Both the position numbers and the translations under genes were made by a program. This document shows positions 11,051-23,400 of a stretch of 64,000 nt of DNA, piece after piece (the first letter of the stretch is position 1; the number at the start of each line of letters is the position of its first letter). This stretch comes from Antedon mediterranea (taxonomy: Eukaryota > Echinodermata > Crinoidea > Comatulida > Antedonidae): positions 24,272,101-24,336,100 of the forward strand of contig NC_092677.1 in assembly GCF_964355755.1 (NCBI RefSeq), read 5' to 3'. Below the pieces are notes generated by a model. That model was not told the DNA's origin. It ran no database searches and saw only the letters and a list, made by a program, of their open reading frames with translations.

Positions 11051-13560
11051 ATTTACACTTTTATTTTTTTGCCATAACTAGTTACTATGGCTCTATAAAA
11101 CGATGTTAGCAAAATATATGTGTATAATTGGCAATATTATAGCATATTTTTTCGAATTTTAAAAAGTGGAAATGTTGGCCATTTTTCCAAAAAAAATTCC
11201 TTTGGTCCCCCACAGGGAAATTTTTGAAAAATTGCCAAATTTCGACCCTTTTATTTTTTAACATAACTAGTTACTATGGCTCTATAAGATGATGTTAGCA
11301 GAATATATGTATATAAATGGCAATATTATAGCATAATTTTTGAATTATAAAAAGTGGAAATTTTGGCCATTTTTCGAAAAAAAATTCCTATGGTCCCCCG
11401 CAGGGAAATTTTCAAAAAATGGAAAAATTTCGACCCTTTTATTTGTTGACATAACTAGTTACTATGGCTCTATAAGATGATGTTAGCAAAATATATGTGT
11501 ATAAATGGCAATATTATAGCATAATTATTTAATTTTAAAAAGTGGAAAATCTTTTTCATTTTTCGACACTTTTATTTTTTTGCCATAACTAGTTACTATG
11601 GCTCTATAAAATGATGTTAGCAAAATATATGTGTATAATTGGCAATATTATAGCATAATTTTTCGAATTTTAAAAAGTGGAAATGTTGGCCATTTTTTGA
11701 AAGAAAATTCCTTTGTCCCCCGCATGGAAATTTTTAAAAAATGGCCAAATTTCGACCCTTTTATTTTTTGACATAACTAGTTACTATGGCTCTATAAGAT
11801 GATGTTAGCAAAATATATGTGTATAAATGACAATATTGTAGCATAATTATTGAATTTAAAAAAGTGGAAAATTTAGCCATTTTCCAAAAAAAAAAATCCT
11901 ATGATCCTCCGCAGGGAAGTTTTTGAAAAATGTCCAAATTTCGACCTTATTATGTTTTGCCATGGCTCTATAAGAAGATGTTAGCACAATATATGTGCTT
12001 AAATGGCAATATTATAGCATATTTTTTGAATTTTAAAAAGTGGTTATTTTGTCAATTTTTCAAAAAAAAATCCTATGGTCCCCCGCAGAGAAATTTTCGA
12101 AAAATTGCCAATTTTCGACCCTTTTTTTAAAAAAATAACTAGTTACTATGGCTCTATAAAATGATGTTAGCACAATATATGTGCATAAATGTCAATATTA
12201 TAGCATAATTTTCAAATTTTGAAAAGTGCAAATTTTGGCAATTTTTCGAAAAAAAATCCTATGGTCCCCCGCAGGGAAATTTTCGAAAAATGGCCAAATT
12301 TCGACCTTATTATTTTTTGCCATAACTAGTTACTATGGCTCTATAAGATGATGTTAGCACAATATATGTGCATTATTGGCAACATTATAGAATAATTATT
12401 GAATTTAAAAAGGTGGACAATTTTGTCATTTTATCGAGAAAAAAATCCAATGGTCCCCTGCAGGAAATTTTTTGAAAAATGGCCAAATTTTTTCGAGCCT
12501 ATTATTTGTTGACATAACTAGTTACTATGGCTCTATAAGATGATGTTAGCACAATATATGTGCATAAATGCCAATATTATAGCATAATTTTTGAATTTAA
12601 AAAAATGGAAATTCTGGCCTTTTTTTTGACAAAAAATTCTATGGTCCCCTGTAGGGAAATTTTTCGAAAAATGGAAAAATTTCGACCCTTCTATTAGATG
12701 ATGTTGACACAATATATGTGTATAAATGACAATATTATAGCATAATTGTTTAATTTTAAAAAGTGGAAAATTTTGACATTTTTCGACACTTTTATTTTTT
12801 TGACATAACTAGTTACTATGGCTCTATAAAATGATGTTAGCACAATATATGTTTATAAATGGCAATATTATAGCATAATTTTACGAATTTAAAAAATTGC
12901 AAATTTTTGCCATTTTTCGAAAAAGAAAATCTTATGGTCCCCCACAGGGAAATTTTCGAAAAATGACCAAATTTCGACCCTACTATTTTTTGACATAAGT
13001 AGTTACTATGGCTCTATAAGATGATGTTAACACAATATATGTGCATAAATGGTAATGTTATAGCGTAATTATTGAATTTTTATCGAAAAAAAAATCCCCG
13101 CAGGAATATTTCTAAAAATGGACAAATTTCGAGCCTATTATTTTTTGACATAACTAGTTACTATGACTGTATTAGATGATGTTAGCACAATATATGTGCA
13201 TAAATGGCAATATTATAGCATAATTTTTGAATTTTAAAAATTTCAAAAATGTTGGCCTTTTTTCGAAATAAAACCCTTTGGTCCCCCGCAGGGAAATTTT
13301 TCGAAAATGGCCAAATTTCGATCTTTTTATTTTTTGACATAACTAGTTACTATGGCTCTTTAAGATGATGTTAGCAAAATATATGTGTATAAATGGCAAT
13401 ATTATAGCATAATTATTTAATCTTAAAAAATGAAAAATGTTCCCATTTTTCGACCCTTTTATTTTTTGACATAACTAATTACTATAGCTCTATAAGATTA
13501 TGTTAGCAAAATGTATAAATGGCAATATTATAGCATAATTTTTGAATTTAAAAAAATGGA
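11050..13560. repeat. Satellite A, third block, progressively decayed
   Basis: Regular monomers continue to about 11.9 kb. After that they diverge (TAGCACAATATATGTGCAT instead of TAGCAAAATATATGTGTAT; variable GGTCCCC blocks; small indels), a gradient typical of the edge of a satellite array. No coding content is seen. Short open frames here are shared by repeats and are not genes. Confidence 0.88.
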
Positions 13561-13990
13561 AATTTTGGCAATAATGGGTTCTGCGCATGTCAATTGTAAC
13601 AAATATTATCGAAAAATAAAAATTTCGAAAATTTGCAATTTTCCGAAAAAAATACCTGTACTATATAGTACAGAGACATTTTCGAAAAATTGCCAATTTT
13701 CGAACCCTTTAATTGTTGACATAAATTCTATCTATAGCATAATAAACATGCGCAGAGTCGAATAATAGGTTCTGCGCATGTCAATTGTGCTATATTAACC
13801 AGTTTTATCGAAAAATAAAAATGTCGAAAATTTGCAATTTTTCGAAAAAATCCCTGTACAGTACTATAGTAAGGGAAATTTTCAAAAAAATTGCCAATTT
13901 TCGACCCTTTTATTTTTTGAAGTAAATGGTTACTATAGCATAATAAACATCCACAGAGTCGAATAATGGGTTCTGCGCATGTCAATTGTG
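13561..13990. repeat. Palindrome-bearing satellite A variant monomers
   Basis: Two monomers about 200 bp apart keep the satellite A flank (CCAATTTTCGACCCTTTTATT) but replace its centre with an imperfect palindrome. The palindrome runs from ACTATAGCATAATAAACATG through CGAATAATGGGTT to CTGCGCATGTCAATTGTGC. The same unit recurs at 38700-38890, on the other side of satellite B. Confidence 0.75.
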
Positions 13991-14613
13991 CTTCTTATCC
14001 AGATAGACTTCTTTTTTAGATTACTTTCAAACTAAATGAAGGGATCAGCTATGTTCCCGTCCGTAGAAATTGTTTTTTTCCATGATTTGAATAATCTTCT
14101 AATGTAAAGATCATCAACATTTTCAACAGTGTGGCGTGTTTACCGCGAATGACTAACTTCCCTATTACACCTGCACAAACTCATTTGCATAACAACGCAG
14201 GGCTTACCAAACTGTTTAAAATAAGTACAAGGTCCCCAGAAATGACACCTATTGTATTTTGAAACATGATATATAAGAGTCTTCACTACCCCACCGTGAT
14301 TGGGGCTAAGCAAAGACAATTTTGAAAAAATATTTATTGAAATATGAAGTTAAGTATTAAGTCTCCAGTTAAGCTCACCATGGTTGAGGCAGAGCTAAGA
14401 ATGAAAGCTTATTCCCCGGAAATTATGAAAAGAAATATATAAGTCTTCAGGACCAGCCATACATTGGTGATTGTTTCCCAAGTGTGAGACATGCAAATGC
14501 ACGCGGCCGTGACGTTAATTCAACAAAACAAAATTATGAAATACAAACAGAGCAAGCACAAAAAAGCCTACTTACTAATTTTAATATTTCTATAATTTAG
14601 AAACAATTACAAC
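13991..14613. other. Non-satellite spacer, no gene seen
   Basis: This is mixed AT-rich sequence with no long open frame. Within 14270-14480 there are about three diverged copies of a roughly 95-bp segment containing TATATAAGTCTTCA or AAGTCTCCAG. A stretch near 14127-14155 (CAACAGTGTGGCGTGTTTACCGCGAATGA, with short gaps) resembles one at about 15488-15515, just before satellite B. Confidence 0.5.
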
Positions 14614-14760
14614 TAGAGGGTACTCCGAGAGTACAAACCTCCGCCTACTGTAAAATTCCCCTACATAAAATTCCCCCTGAATATTTTTTTTTTTACATTT
14701 TTTTTATTAGTTTTATTAGTGTAAATATGTTAACTGCACACTACAAAATTGTGGATGACA

Positions 14761-14828
14761 GTGTGGTGTAATGGTTATGTATCCAGCCTCTCACAGTTGA
14801 GATCGCTGGTTCGAGTCCTACTGAGGGT
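14761..14828 (+). other. tRNA-like RNA polymerase III promoter segment
   Basis: An A box TGGTGTAATGG (14764-14774) and a B box GGTTCGAGTCC (14808-14818) match the pol III consensus at tRNA-like spacing, and a T run follows. The acceptor and T stems do not pair well, so this is a tRNA-derived SINE head or pseudo-tRNA rather than a functional tRNA gene. Confidence 0.6.
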
Positions 14829-15127
14829 TTTTTTTTTTATTATTTTTTTTAATTTATTTTTTTTTTTTTGTGGACCTTGATCTTTGACCCTGACCCTTCA
14901 AAATTTAACCACAATTATATGATGTGTCATTGATCATTGTGGCTAAGTTTGGTGAGAATCGGATCAAAACTGTGGTCTCTAGGCAGTAAAATAGTTTTTT
15001 GTTAGTTGTGACCTTGACCTATGACCTTTCCTCCTCAAATTCGAACTCGTCCGAGCTTTTTGGGCATAGATCATTGTGTCCAAATTTGGTTAGAATCGGA
15101 TAAAAACTGTGGCCTCCAGGCTGTTCA

Positions 15128-15139
15128 CAGACACACACA

Positions 15140-15172
<33 letters not shown>
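15128..15172. repeat. (AC)n microsatellite
   Basis: A near-perfect AC dinucleotide run, interrupted by AAAC, within the 3' part of the SINE-like element. Confidence 0.9.
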
Positions 15173-15175
<3 letters not shown>

Positions 15176-15215
15176 TACAGGGGTGAAAACATAACCTCCT
15201 TGGCGGAGGTAATTA

Positions 15216-15519
15216 TCACCTTTGATAATTATAATGTTAAATTTCAACTACTATCCAGATGCGAATTTTAGGTGGGGTTTTAAAAAACTTGACTTCATAT
15301 GCTTCAATTTCGAAGATCTGCCTAAAACATATTTATTTATTTATTCTACCATAAATTTTTATTCACAACATAGTATTAGTAGGCCTGCAATACAATATCT
15401 TGCATGAAACGGATATTTAAAAATACACTATAATGTGTAACGGTAGAATTATAATTATAATGTAAAAGATTAACAAAATAAAAATTTAACAGTGTTGTGT
15501 GTTGATCGCGAATGAATAC
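15216..15519. other. AT-rich spacer, nothing recognised
   Basis: This lies between the SINE-like element and the first satellite B monomer. A 61-codon open frame is present but has no recognisable motif, so it is not called. Confidence 0.5.
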
Positions 15520-17462
15520 AAATTCTATCTCTTTTATTGCTACTTTCCTTTTCTAAAATCATCAGTGTTAATTTTAATATGAAGAGCTAATGCTATTAAA
15601 TTTTGTTACTTAAAGGTAGCATTTTTTGTATAGAGATTATATCGACAGCCTCATAAAAAAGGTGTCTAAGTCATAATTTTGTTTTGTTTTTCTGCCTAAC
15701 TCACTGCTTATATCAATATAGTATATTTGTTGTGTTTCTGCCCAAGTCAGCTGTGTGACTTAGGCAATTAAGGAGAGCTGACTTATGATCTGCTTAACTC
15801 ACTGCCCTCTGCACATTATCTGAGTGCTTTGATATACATTTGCACATGCTCAGATCGTTTTTTGTGTTTCTGCCTAAGTCAGCTGTGTGACTTAGGCAAT
15901 TAAGGAGAGTAGACTCAAGATTTTTTTAATAAAATAAGAAATACATTTTTATAGTATATTTTTTAACCCATTTGTTACAAATTCTTTCGCTTTTATTGCT
16001 ACTTTCCTTTTCTAAAACCATCACTGTTAATTTTAATCTGAAGAGCTGATGCTATTAAATTTTGTTACTTAAATGTAGCATTTTTTGTATATAGATGATA
16101 TCGACAGCCTCATAACAAAAGTGTCTATATAAGTCATAATTTTTGTTTTGTTTTTCTGCCTAACTCACTGCTTATATCAATATACTATATTTTTAGTGTT
16201 TCTGCCTAAGTCAGCTGTGGGACTTAGGCAATTAAGGAGAACTGACTTATGATCTGCCTAACTCACTGCTTATATCTTTATACTGCCCTCTGTACACATT
16301 ATCTGAGTGCTTTCATATACATTCGCACATGCTCAGATCGTTTTTTTTGTTTTTTTTGCCTAAGTCAGCTGTGTGACTTAGGCAATTAAGGAAAGGAGAC
16401 TCATGATTTTTTAAATAAAATAAGAAATACAGTTTTATAGTATATTTTTAAACCCATTTGTTACAAATTCTTTCTCTTTTATTGCTACTTTCCTTTTCTA
16501 AATCATCAGTGTTAATTTTAATCTGAAGAGCTAATGCTATTAAATGTTGTTACTTAAAGGTAGCATTTTTTGTATGTAGATGATATCGACAGCCTCATAA
16601 CAAAAGTGTCGAAGTCATAATTTGTTTTTTTGTTTTTCTGCCTAACTCACTGCTTATATCAATATACTATATTTTTTGTGTTTCTGCCTAAGTCAGCTGT
16701 GTGACTTAGGCAATTAAGGAGAGCTGACTTATGATCTGCCTAACTCACTGCTTATATCATTATACTGCCCTCTGTACATTATCTGCGTGCTGTTATATAC
16801 ATTTGCACATGCTCAGATCGTTTTTTTGTGTTTCTGCCTAAGTCAGCTGTGTGACTTAGGCAATTAAGGAGAGGAGACTGATGATTTTTAAAATAAAATA
16901 AGAAATACATTTTTATAGTATATTTTTAACCCATTTGTTACAAATTCTTTCGCTTTTATTTCTACTTTCCTTTTCTAAAATCATCAGTGTTAATTTTAAT
17001 CTGAAGAGCTAATGCTATTAAAATTTGTTACTTAAAGGTAGCATTTTTTGTATGTAGATGATATCGACAGCCTCATAACAAAAGTGTCTAAGTCATAATT
17101 TGTTTTTTGTTTTTCTGCCTAACTCACTGCTTATATCAATATACTATATTTTTTGTGTTTCTGCCTAAGTCAGCTGTGTGACTTAGGCAATTAAAGAGAG
17201 CTGACTTATGATCTGCCTAACTCACTGCTTATATCATTATACTGCCCTCTGTACATTATCTGCGTGCTGTTATATACATTTGCACATGCTCAGATCGTTT
17301 TTTTGTGTTTCTGCCTCAGTCAGCTGTGTGACTTAGGCAATTAAGGAGAGGAGACTGATGATTTTTAAAATAAAATAAGAAATACATTTTTATAGTATAT
17401 TTTTTAACCCATTTGTTACAAATTCTTTCGCTTTTATTTCTACTTTCCTTTTCTAAAATCAT

Positions 17463-20400
17463 CAGTGTTAATTTAATAAGTAGCATTTTTTGTATGTAGA
17501 TGATATCGACAGCCTCATAACAAAAGATTCGAAGTCATAATTTGTTTTTTATTTTTCTGCCTAACTCACTGCTTATAACAGTATACTATATTTTTTGTGT
17601 TTCTGCCTAAGTCAGCTGTGTGACTTAGGCAATTAAGGAGAGCTGACTTATGATCTGCCTAACTCACTGCTTATATCATTATACTGCCCTCTGTACATTA
17701 TCTGCGTGCTGTTATATACATTTGCACATGCTCAGATCGTTTTTTTGTGTTTCTGCCTCAGTCAGCTGTGTGACTTAGGCAATTAAGGAGAGGAGACTGA
17801 TGATTTTTAAAATAAAATAAGAAATACATTTTTATAGTATATTTTTTAACCCATTTGTTACAAATTCTTTCGCTTTTATTTCTACTTTCCTTTTCTAAAA
17901 TCATCAGTGTTAATTTTAATCTGAAGAGCTAATGCTATTAAATTTTGTTACTTAAAGGTAGTATTTTTTGTATGTAGATGATATCGACAGCCTCATAACA
18001 AAAGTGTCGAAGTCATAATTTGTTTTTTGTTTTTCTGCCTAACTCACTGCTTATATCAATATACTATATTTTTTTGTGTTTCTGCCTAAGTCACACAGCT
18101 GACTTAGGCAATTAAGGAGAGCTGACTTATCATCTGCCTAACTCACTGCTTATATCTTTATACTGCGCTCTGTACATTATCTGAGTGCTTTTATATACAT
18201 TTGCACATGCTCAGATCGTTTTTTTTTGTGTTTCTGCCCAAGTCAGCTGTGTGACTTAGGCAATTAAGGAGAGCTGACTTATCATCTGCCTAACTCACTG
18301 CTTATATCAATATACTATATTTTTTTGTTTTTCTGCCTAAGTCAGCTGTGTGACTTAGGCAATTAAGGAGAGCTGACTTATGATCTGCCTAACTCACTGC
18401 TTATATCATTATACTGCCCTCTGTACATTATCTGCGTGCTGTTATATACATTTGCACATGCTCAGATCGTTTTTTTGTGTTTCTGCCTAAGTCAGCTGTG
18501 TGACTTAGGCAATTAAGAAGAGGAGACTGATGATTTTTAAAATAAAATAAGAAATACATTTTTATAGTATATTTTTAACCCATTTGTTACAAATTCTTTC
18601 GCTTTTATTTCTACTTTCCTTTTCTAAAATCATCAGTGTTAATTTTAATCTGAAGAGCTAATGCTATTAAATTTTGTTACTTAAAGGTAGCATTTTTTGT
18701 ATGTAGATGATATCGACAGCCTCATAACAAAAGTGTCTAAGTCATAATTTGTTTTTTGTTTTTCTGCCTAACTCACTGCTTATATCAATATACTATATTT
18801 TTTGTGTTTCTGCCTAAGTCAGCTGTGTGACTTAGGCAATTAAAGAGAGCTGACTTATGATCTGCCTAACTCACTGCTTATATCATTATACTGCCCTCTG
18901 TACATTATCTGCGTGCTGTTATATACATTTGCACATGCTCAGATCGTTTTTTTGTGTTTCTGCCTAAGTCAGCTGTGTGACTTAGGCAATTAAGGAGAGG
19001 AGACTGATGATTTTTAAAATAAAATAAGAAATACATTTTTTATAGTATATTTTTTAACCCATTTGTTACAAATTCTTTCGCTTTTATTTCTACTTTCCTT
19101 TTCTAAAATCATCAGTGTTAATTTTAATCTGAAGAGCTAATGCTATTAAATTTTGTTACTTAAAGGTAGCATTTTTTGTATGTAGATGATATCGACAGCC
19201 TCATAACAAAAGTGTCGAAGTCATAATTTGTTTTTTGTTTTTCTGCCTAACTCACTGCTTATATCAATATACTATATTTTTTGTGTTTCTGCCTAAGTCA
19301 GCTGTGTGACTTAGGCAATTAAGGAGAGCTGACTTATGATCTGCCTAACTCACTGCTTATATCATTATACTGCCCTCTGTACATTATCTGCGTGCTGTTA
19401 TATACATTTGCACATGCTCAGATCGTTTTTTTGTGTTTCTGCCTAAGTCAGCTGTGTGACTTAGGCAATTAAGGAGAGGAGACTGATGATTTTTAAAATA
19501 AAATAAGAAATACATTTTTATAGTATATTTTTTAACCCATTTGTTACAAATTTTTTCGCTTTTATTTCTACTTTCCTTTCTAAAATCATCAGTGTTAATT
19601 TTAATCTGAAGAGCTAATGCTATTAAATTTTGTTACTTAAAGGTAGCATTTTTTGTATGTAGATGATATCGACAGCCTCATAACAAAAGTGTCGAAGTCA
19701 TAATTTGTTTTTTGTTTTTCTGCCTAACTCACTGCTTATATCAATATACTATATTTTTTGTGTTTCTGCCTAAGTCAGCTGTGTGACTTAGGCAATTAAG
19801 GAGAGCTGACTTATGATCTGCCTAACTCACTGCTTTTATCATTATACTGCCCTCTGTACATTATCTGCGTGCTGTTATATACATTTGCACATGCTCAGAT
19901 CGTTTTTTTGTGTTTCTGCCTTAGTCAGCTGTGTGACTTAGGCAATTAAGGAGAGGAGACTGATGATTTTTTAAATAAAATAAGAAATACATTTTTATAG
20001 TATATTTTTTAACCCATTTGTTACAAATTCATTCGCTTTTATTTCTACTTTCCTTTTCTAAAACCATCATTGTTAATTTTAATATGAAGAGCTAATGCTA
20101 TTAAATTTTGTTACTTAAAGGTAGCATTTTTTGTATAGAGATGATATCGACAGCCTCATAACAAAAGTGTCTAAGTCATAATTTGTTTTTTGTTTTTCTG
20201 CCTAACTCACTGCTTATATCAATATACTATATTTTTTGTGTTTCTGCCTAAGTCAGCTGTGTGACTTAGGCAATTAAAGAGAGCTGACTTATGATCTGCC
20301 TAACTCACTGCTTATATCATTATACTGCCCTCTGTACATTATCTGCGTGCTGTTATATACATTTGCACATGCTCAGATCGTTTTTTTGTGTTTCTGCCTC

Positions 20401-23400
20401 AGTCAGCTGTGTGACTTAGGCAATTAAGGAGAGGAGACTGATGATTTTTAAAATAAAATAAGAAATACATTTTTATAGTATATTTTTTAACCCATTTGTT
20501 ACAAATTCTTTCGCTTTTATTTCTACTTTCCTTTTCTAAAATCATCAGTGTTAATTTAAGAAGTAGCATTTTTTGTATGTAGATGATATCGACAGCCTCA
20601 TAACAAAAGATTCGAAGTCATAATTTGTTTTTTATATTTCTGCCTAACTCACTGCTTATAACAGTATACTATATTTTTTGTGTTTCTGCCTAAGTCAGCT
20701 GTGTGACTTAGGCAATTAAGGAGAGCTGACTTATGATCTGCCTAACTCACTGCTTATATCATTATACTGCCCTCTGTACATTATCTTCGTGCTGTTATAT
20801 ACATTTGCACATGCTCAGATCGTTTTTTTGTGTTTCTGCCTCAGTCAGCTGTGTGACTTAGGCAATTAAGGAGAGGAGACTGATGATTTTTAAAATAAAA
20901 TAAGAAATACATTTTTATAGTATATTTTTTAACCCATTTGTTACAAATTCTTTCGCTTTTATTTCTACTTTCCTTTTCTAAAATCATCAGTGTTAATTTT
21001 AATCTGAAGAGCTAATGCTATTAAATTTTGTTACTTAAAGGTAGTATTTTTTGTATGTAGATGATATCGACAGCCTCATAACAAAAGTGTCGAAGTCATA
21101 ATTTGTTTTTTGTTTTTCTGCCTAACTCACTGCTTATATCAATATACTATATTTTTTTGTGTTTCTGCCTAAGTCACACAGCTGACTTGGGCAATTAAGG
21201 AGAGCTGACTTATCATCTGCCTAACTCACTGCTTATATCTTTATACTGCGCTCTGTACATTATCTGAGTGCTTTTATATACATTTGCACATGCTCAGATC
21301 GTTTTTTTGTGTGTTTCTGCCCAAGTCAGCTGTGTGACTTAGGCAATTAAGGAGAGCTGACTTATCATCTGCCTAACTCACTGCTTATATCAATATACTA
21401 TATTTTTTTGTTTTTCTGCCTAAGTCAGCTGTGTGACTTAGGCAATTAAGGAGAGCTGACTTATGATCTGCCTAACTCACTGCTTATATCATTATACTGC
21501 CCTCTGTACATTATCTGCGTGCTGTTATATACATTTGCACATGCTCAGATCGTTTTTTTGTGTTTCTGCCTAAGTCAGCTGTGTGACTTAGGCAATTAAG
21601 AAGAGGAGACTGATGATTTTTAAAATAAAATAAGAAATACATTTTTATAGTATATTTTTAACCCATTTGTTACAAATTCTTTCGCTTTTATTTCTACTTT
21701 CCTTTTCTAAAATCATCAGTGTTAATTTTAATCTGAAGAGCTAATGCTATTAAATTTTGTTACTTAAAGGTAGCATTTTTTGTATGTAGATGATATCGAC
21801 AGCCTCATAACAAAAGTGTCTAAGTCATAATTTGTTTTTTGTTTTTCTGCCTAACTCACTGCTTATATCAATATACTATATTTTTTGTGTTTCTGCCTAA
21901 GTCAGCTGTGTGACTTAGGCAATTAAAGAGAGCTGACTTATGATCTGCCTAACTCACTGCTTATATCATTATACTGCCCTCTGTACATTATCTGCGTGCT
22001 GTTATATACATTTGCACATGCTCAGATCGTTTTTTTGTGTTTCTGCCTAAGTCAGCTGTGTGACTTAGGCAATTAAGGAGAGGAGACTGATGATTTTTAA
22101 AATAAAATAAGAAATACATTTTTTATAGTATATTTTTTAACCCATTTGTTACAAATTCTTTCGCTTTTATTTCTACTTTCCTTTTCTAAAATCATCAGTG
22201 TTAATTTTAATCTGAAGAGCTAATGCTATTAAATTTTGTTACTTAAAGGTAGCATTTTTTGTATGTAGATGATATCGACAGCCTCATAACAAAAGTGTCG
22301 AAGTCATAATTTGTTTTTTGTTTTTCTGCCTAACTCACTGCTTATATCAATATACTATATTTTTTGTGTTTCTGCCTAAGTCAGCTGTGTGACTTAGGCA
22401 ATTAAGGAGAGCTGACTTATGATCTGCCTAACTCACTGCTTATATCATTATACTGCCCTCTGTACATTATATGCGTGCTGTTATATACATTTGCACATGC
22501 TCAGATCGTTTTTTTGTGTTTCTGCCTAAGTCAGCTGTGTGACTTAGGCAATTAAGGAGAGGAGACTGATGATTTTTAAAATAAAATAAGAAATACATTT
22601 TTATAGTATATTTTTTAACCCATTTGTTACAAATTCTTTCGCTTTTATTTCTACTTTCCTTTCTAAAATCATCAGTGTTAATTTTAATCTGAAGAGCTAA
22701 TGCTATTAAATTTTGTTACTTAAAGGTAGCATTTTTTGTATGTAGATGATATCGACAGCCTCATAACAAAAGTGTCGAAGTCATAATTTGTTTTTTGTTT
22801 TTCTGCCTAACTCACTGCTTATATCAATATACTATATTTTTTGTGTTTCTGCCTAAGTCAGCTGTGTGACTTAGGCAATTAAGGAGAGCTGACTTATGAT
22901 CTGCCTAACTCACTGCTTGTATCATTATACTGCCCTCTGTACATTATCTGCGTGCTGTTATATACATTTGCACATGCTCAGATCGTTTTTTTGTGTTTCT
23001 GCCTAAGTCAGCTGTGTGACTTAGGCAATTAAGGAGAGGAGACTGATGATTTTTAAAATAAAATAAGAAATACATTTTTATAGTATATTTTTTAACCCAT
23101 TTGTTACAAATTCATTCGCTTTTATTTCTACTTTCCTTTTCTAAAACCATCATTGTTAATTTTAATATGAAGAGCTAATGCTATTAAATTTTGTTACTTA
23201 AAGGTAGCATTTTTTGTATAGAGATTATATCGACAGCCTCATAACAAAAGTGTCTAAGTCATAATTTTTGTTTTGTTTTTCTGCCGAACTCACTGCTAAT
23301 ATCAATATACTATATTTTTTGTGTTTCTGCCTAAGTCAGCTGTGTGACTTAGGCAATTAAGGAGAGCTGACTTATCATCTGCCTAACTCACTGCTTATAT

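Larger units (their letters stand above)
14614..15215 (+). mobile_element. Composite SINE-like element with tRNA-derived segment
   Basis: The segment begins near GAGGGTACTCCGAGAGTACA and CAAACCTCCGCC. It contains a tRNA-like promoter region and T-rich runs, then two diverged GACCTTGACCTTTGACC blocks, each followed by a TTTGGT(G/T)AGAATCGGAT motif. It continues with an (AC)n run and ends with GGGTGAAAACATAACCTCC and the small hairpin ACCTCCTTGGCGGAGGT. Such CCTCCGCC...GGCGGAGGT modules are, to my knowledge, dispersed repeats in marine invertebrates. The family is not assigned. No flanking duplication was found. Confidence 0.5.

Noticed and set aside
14761-14828. Functional tRNA gene
   Set aside because: A and B boxes are present but acceptor and T stems do not pair, so a SINE head fits better.
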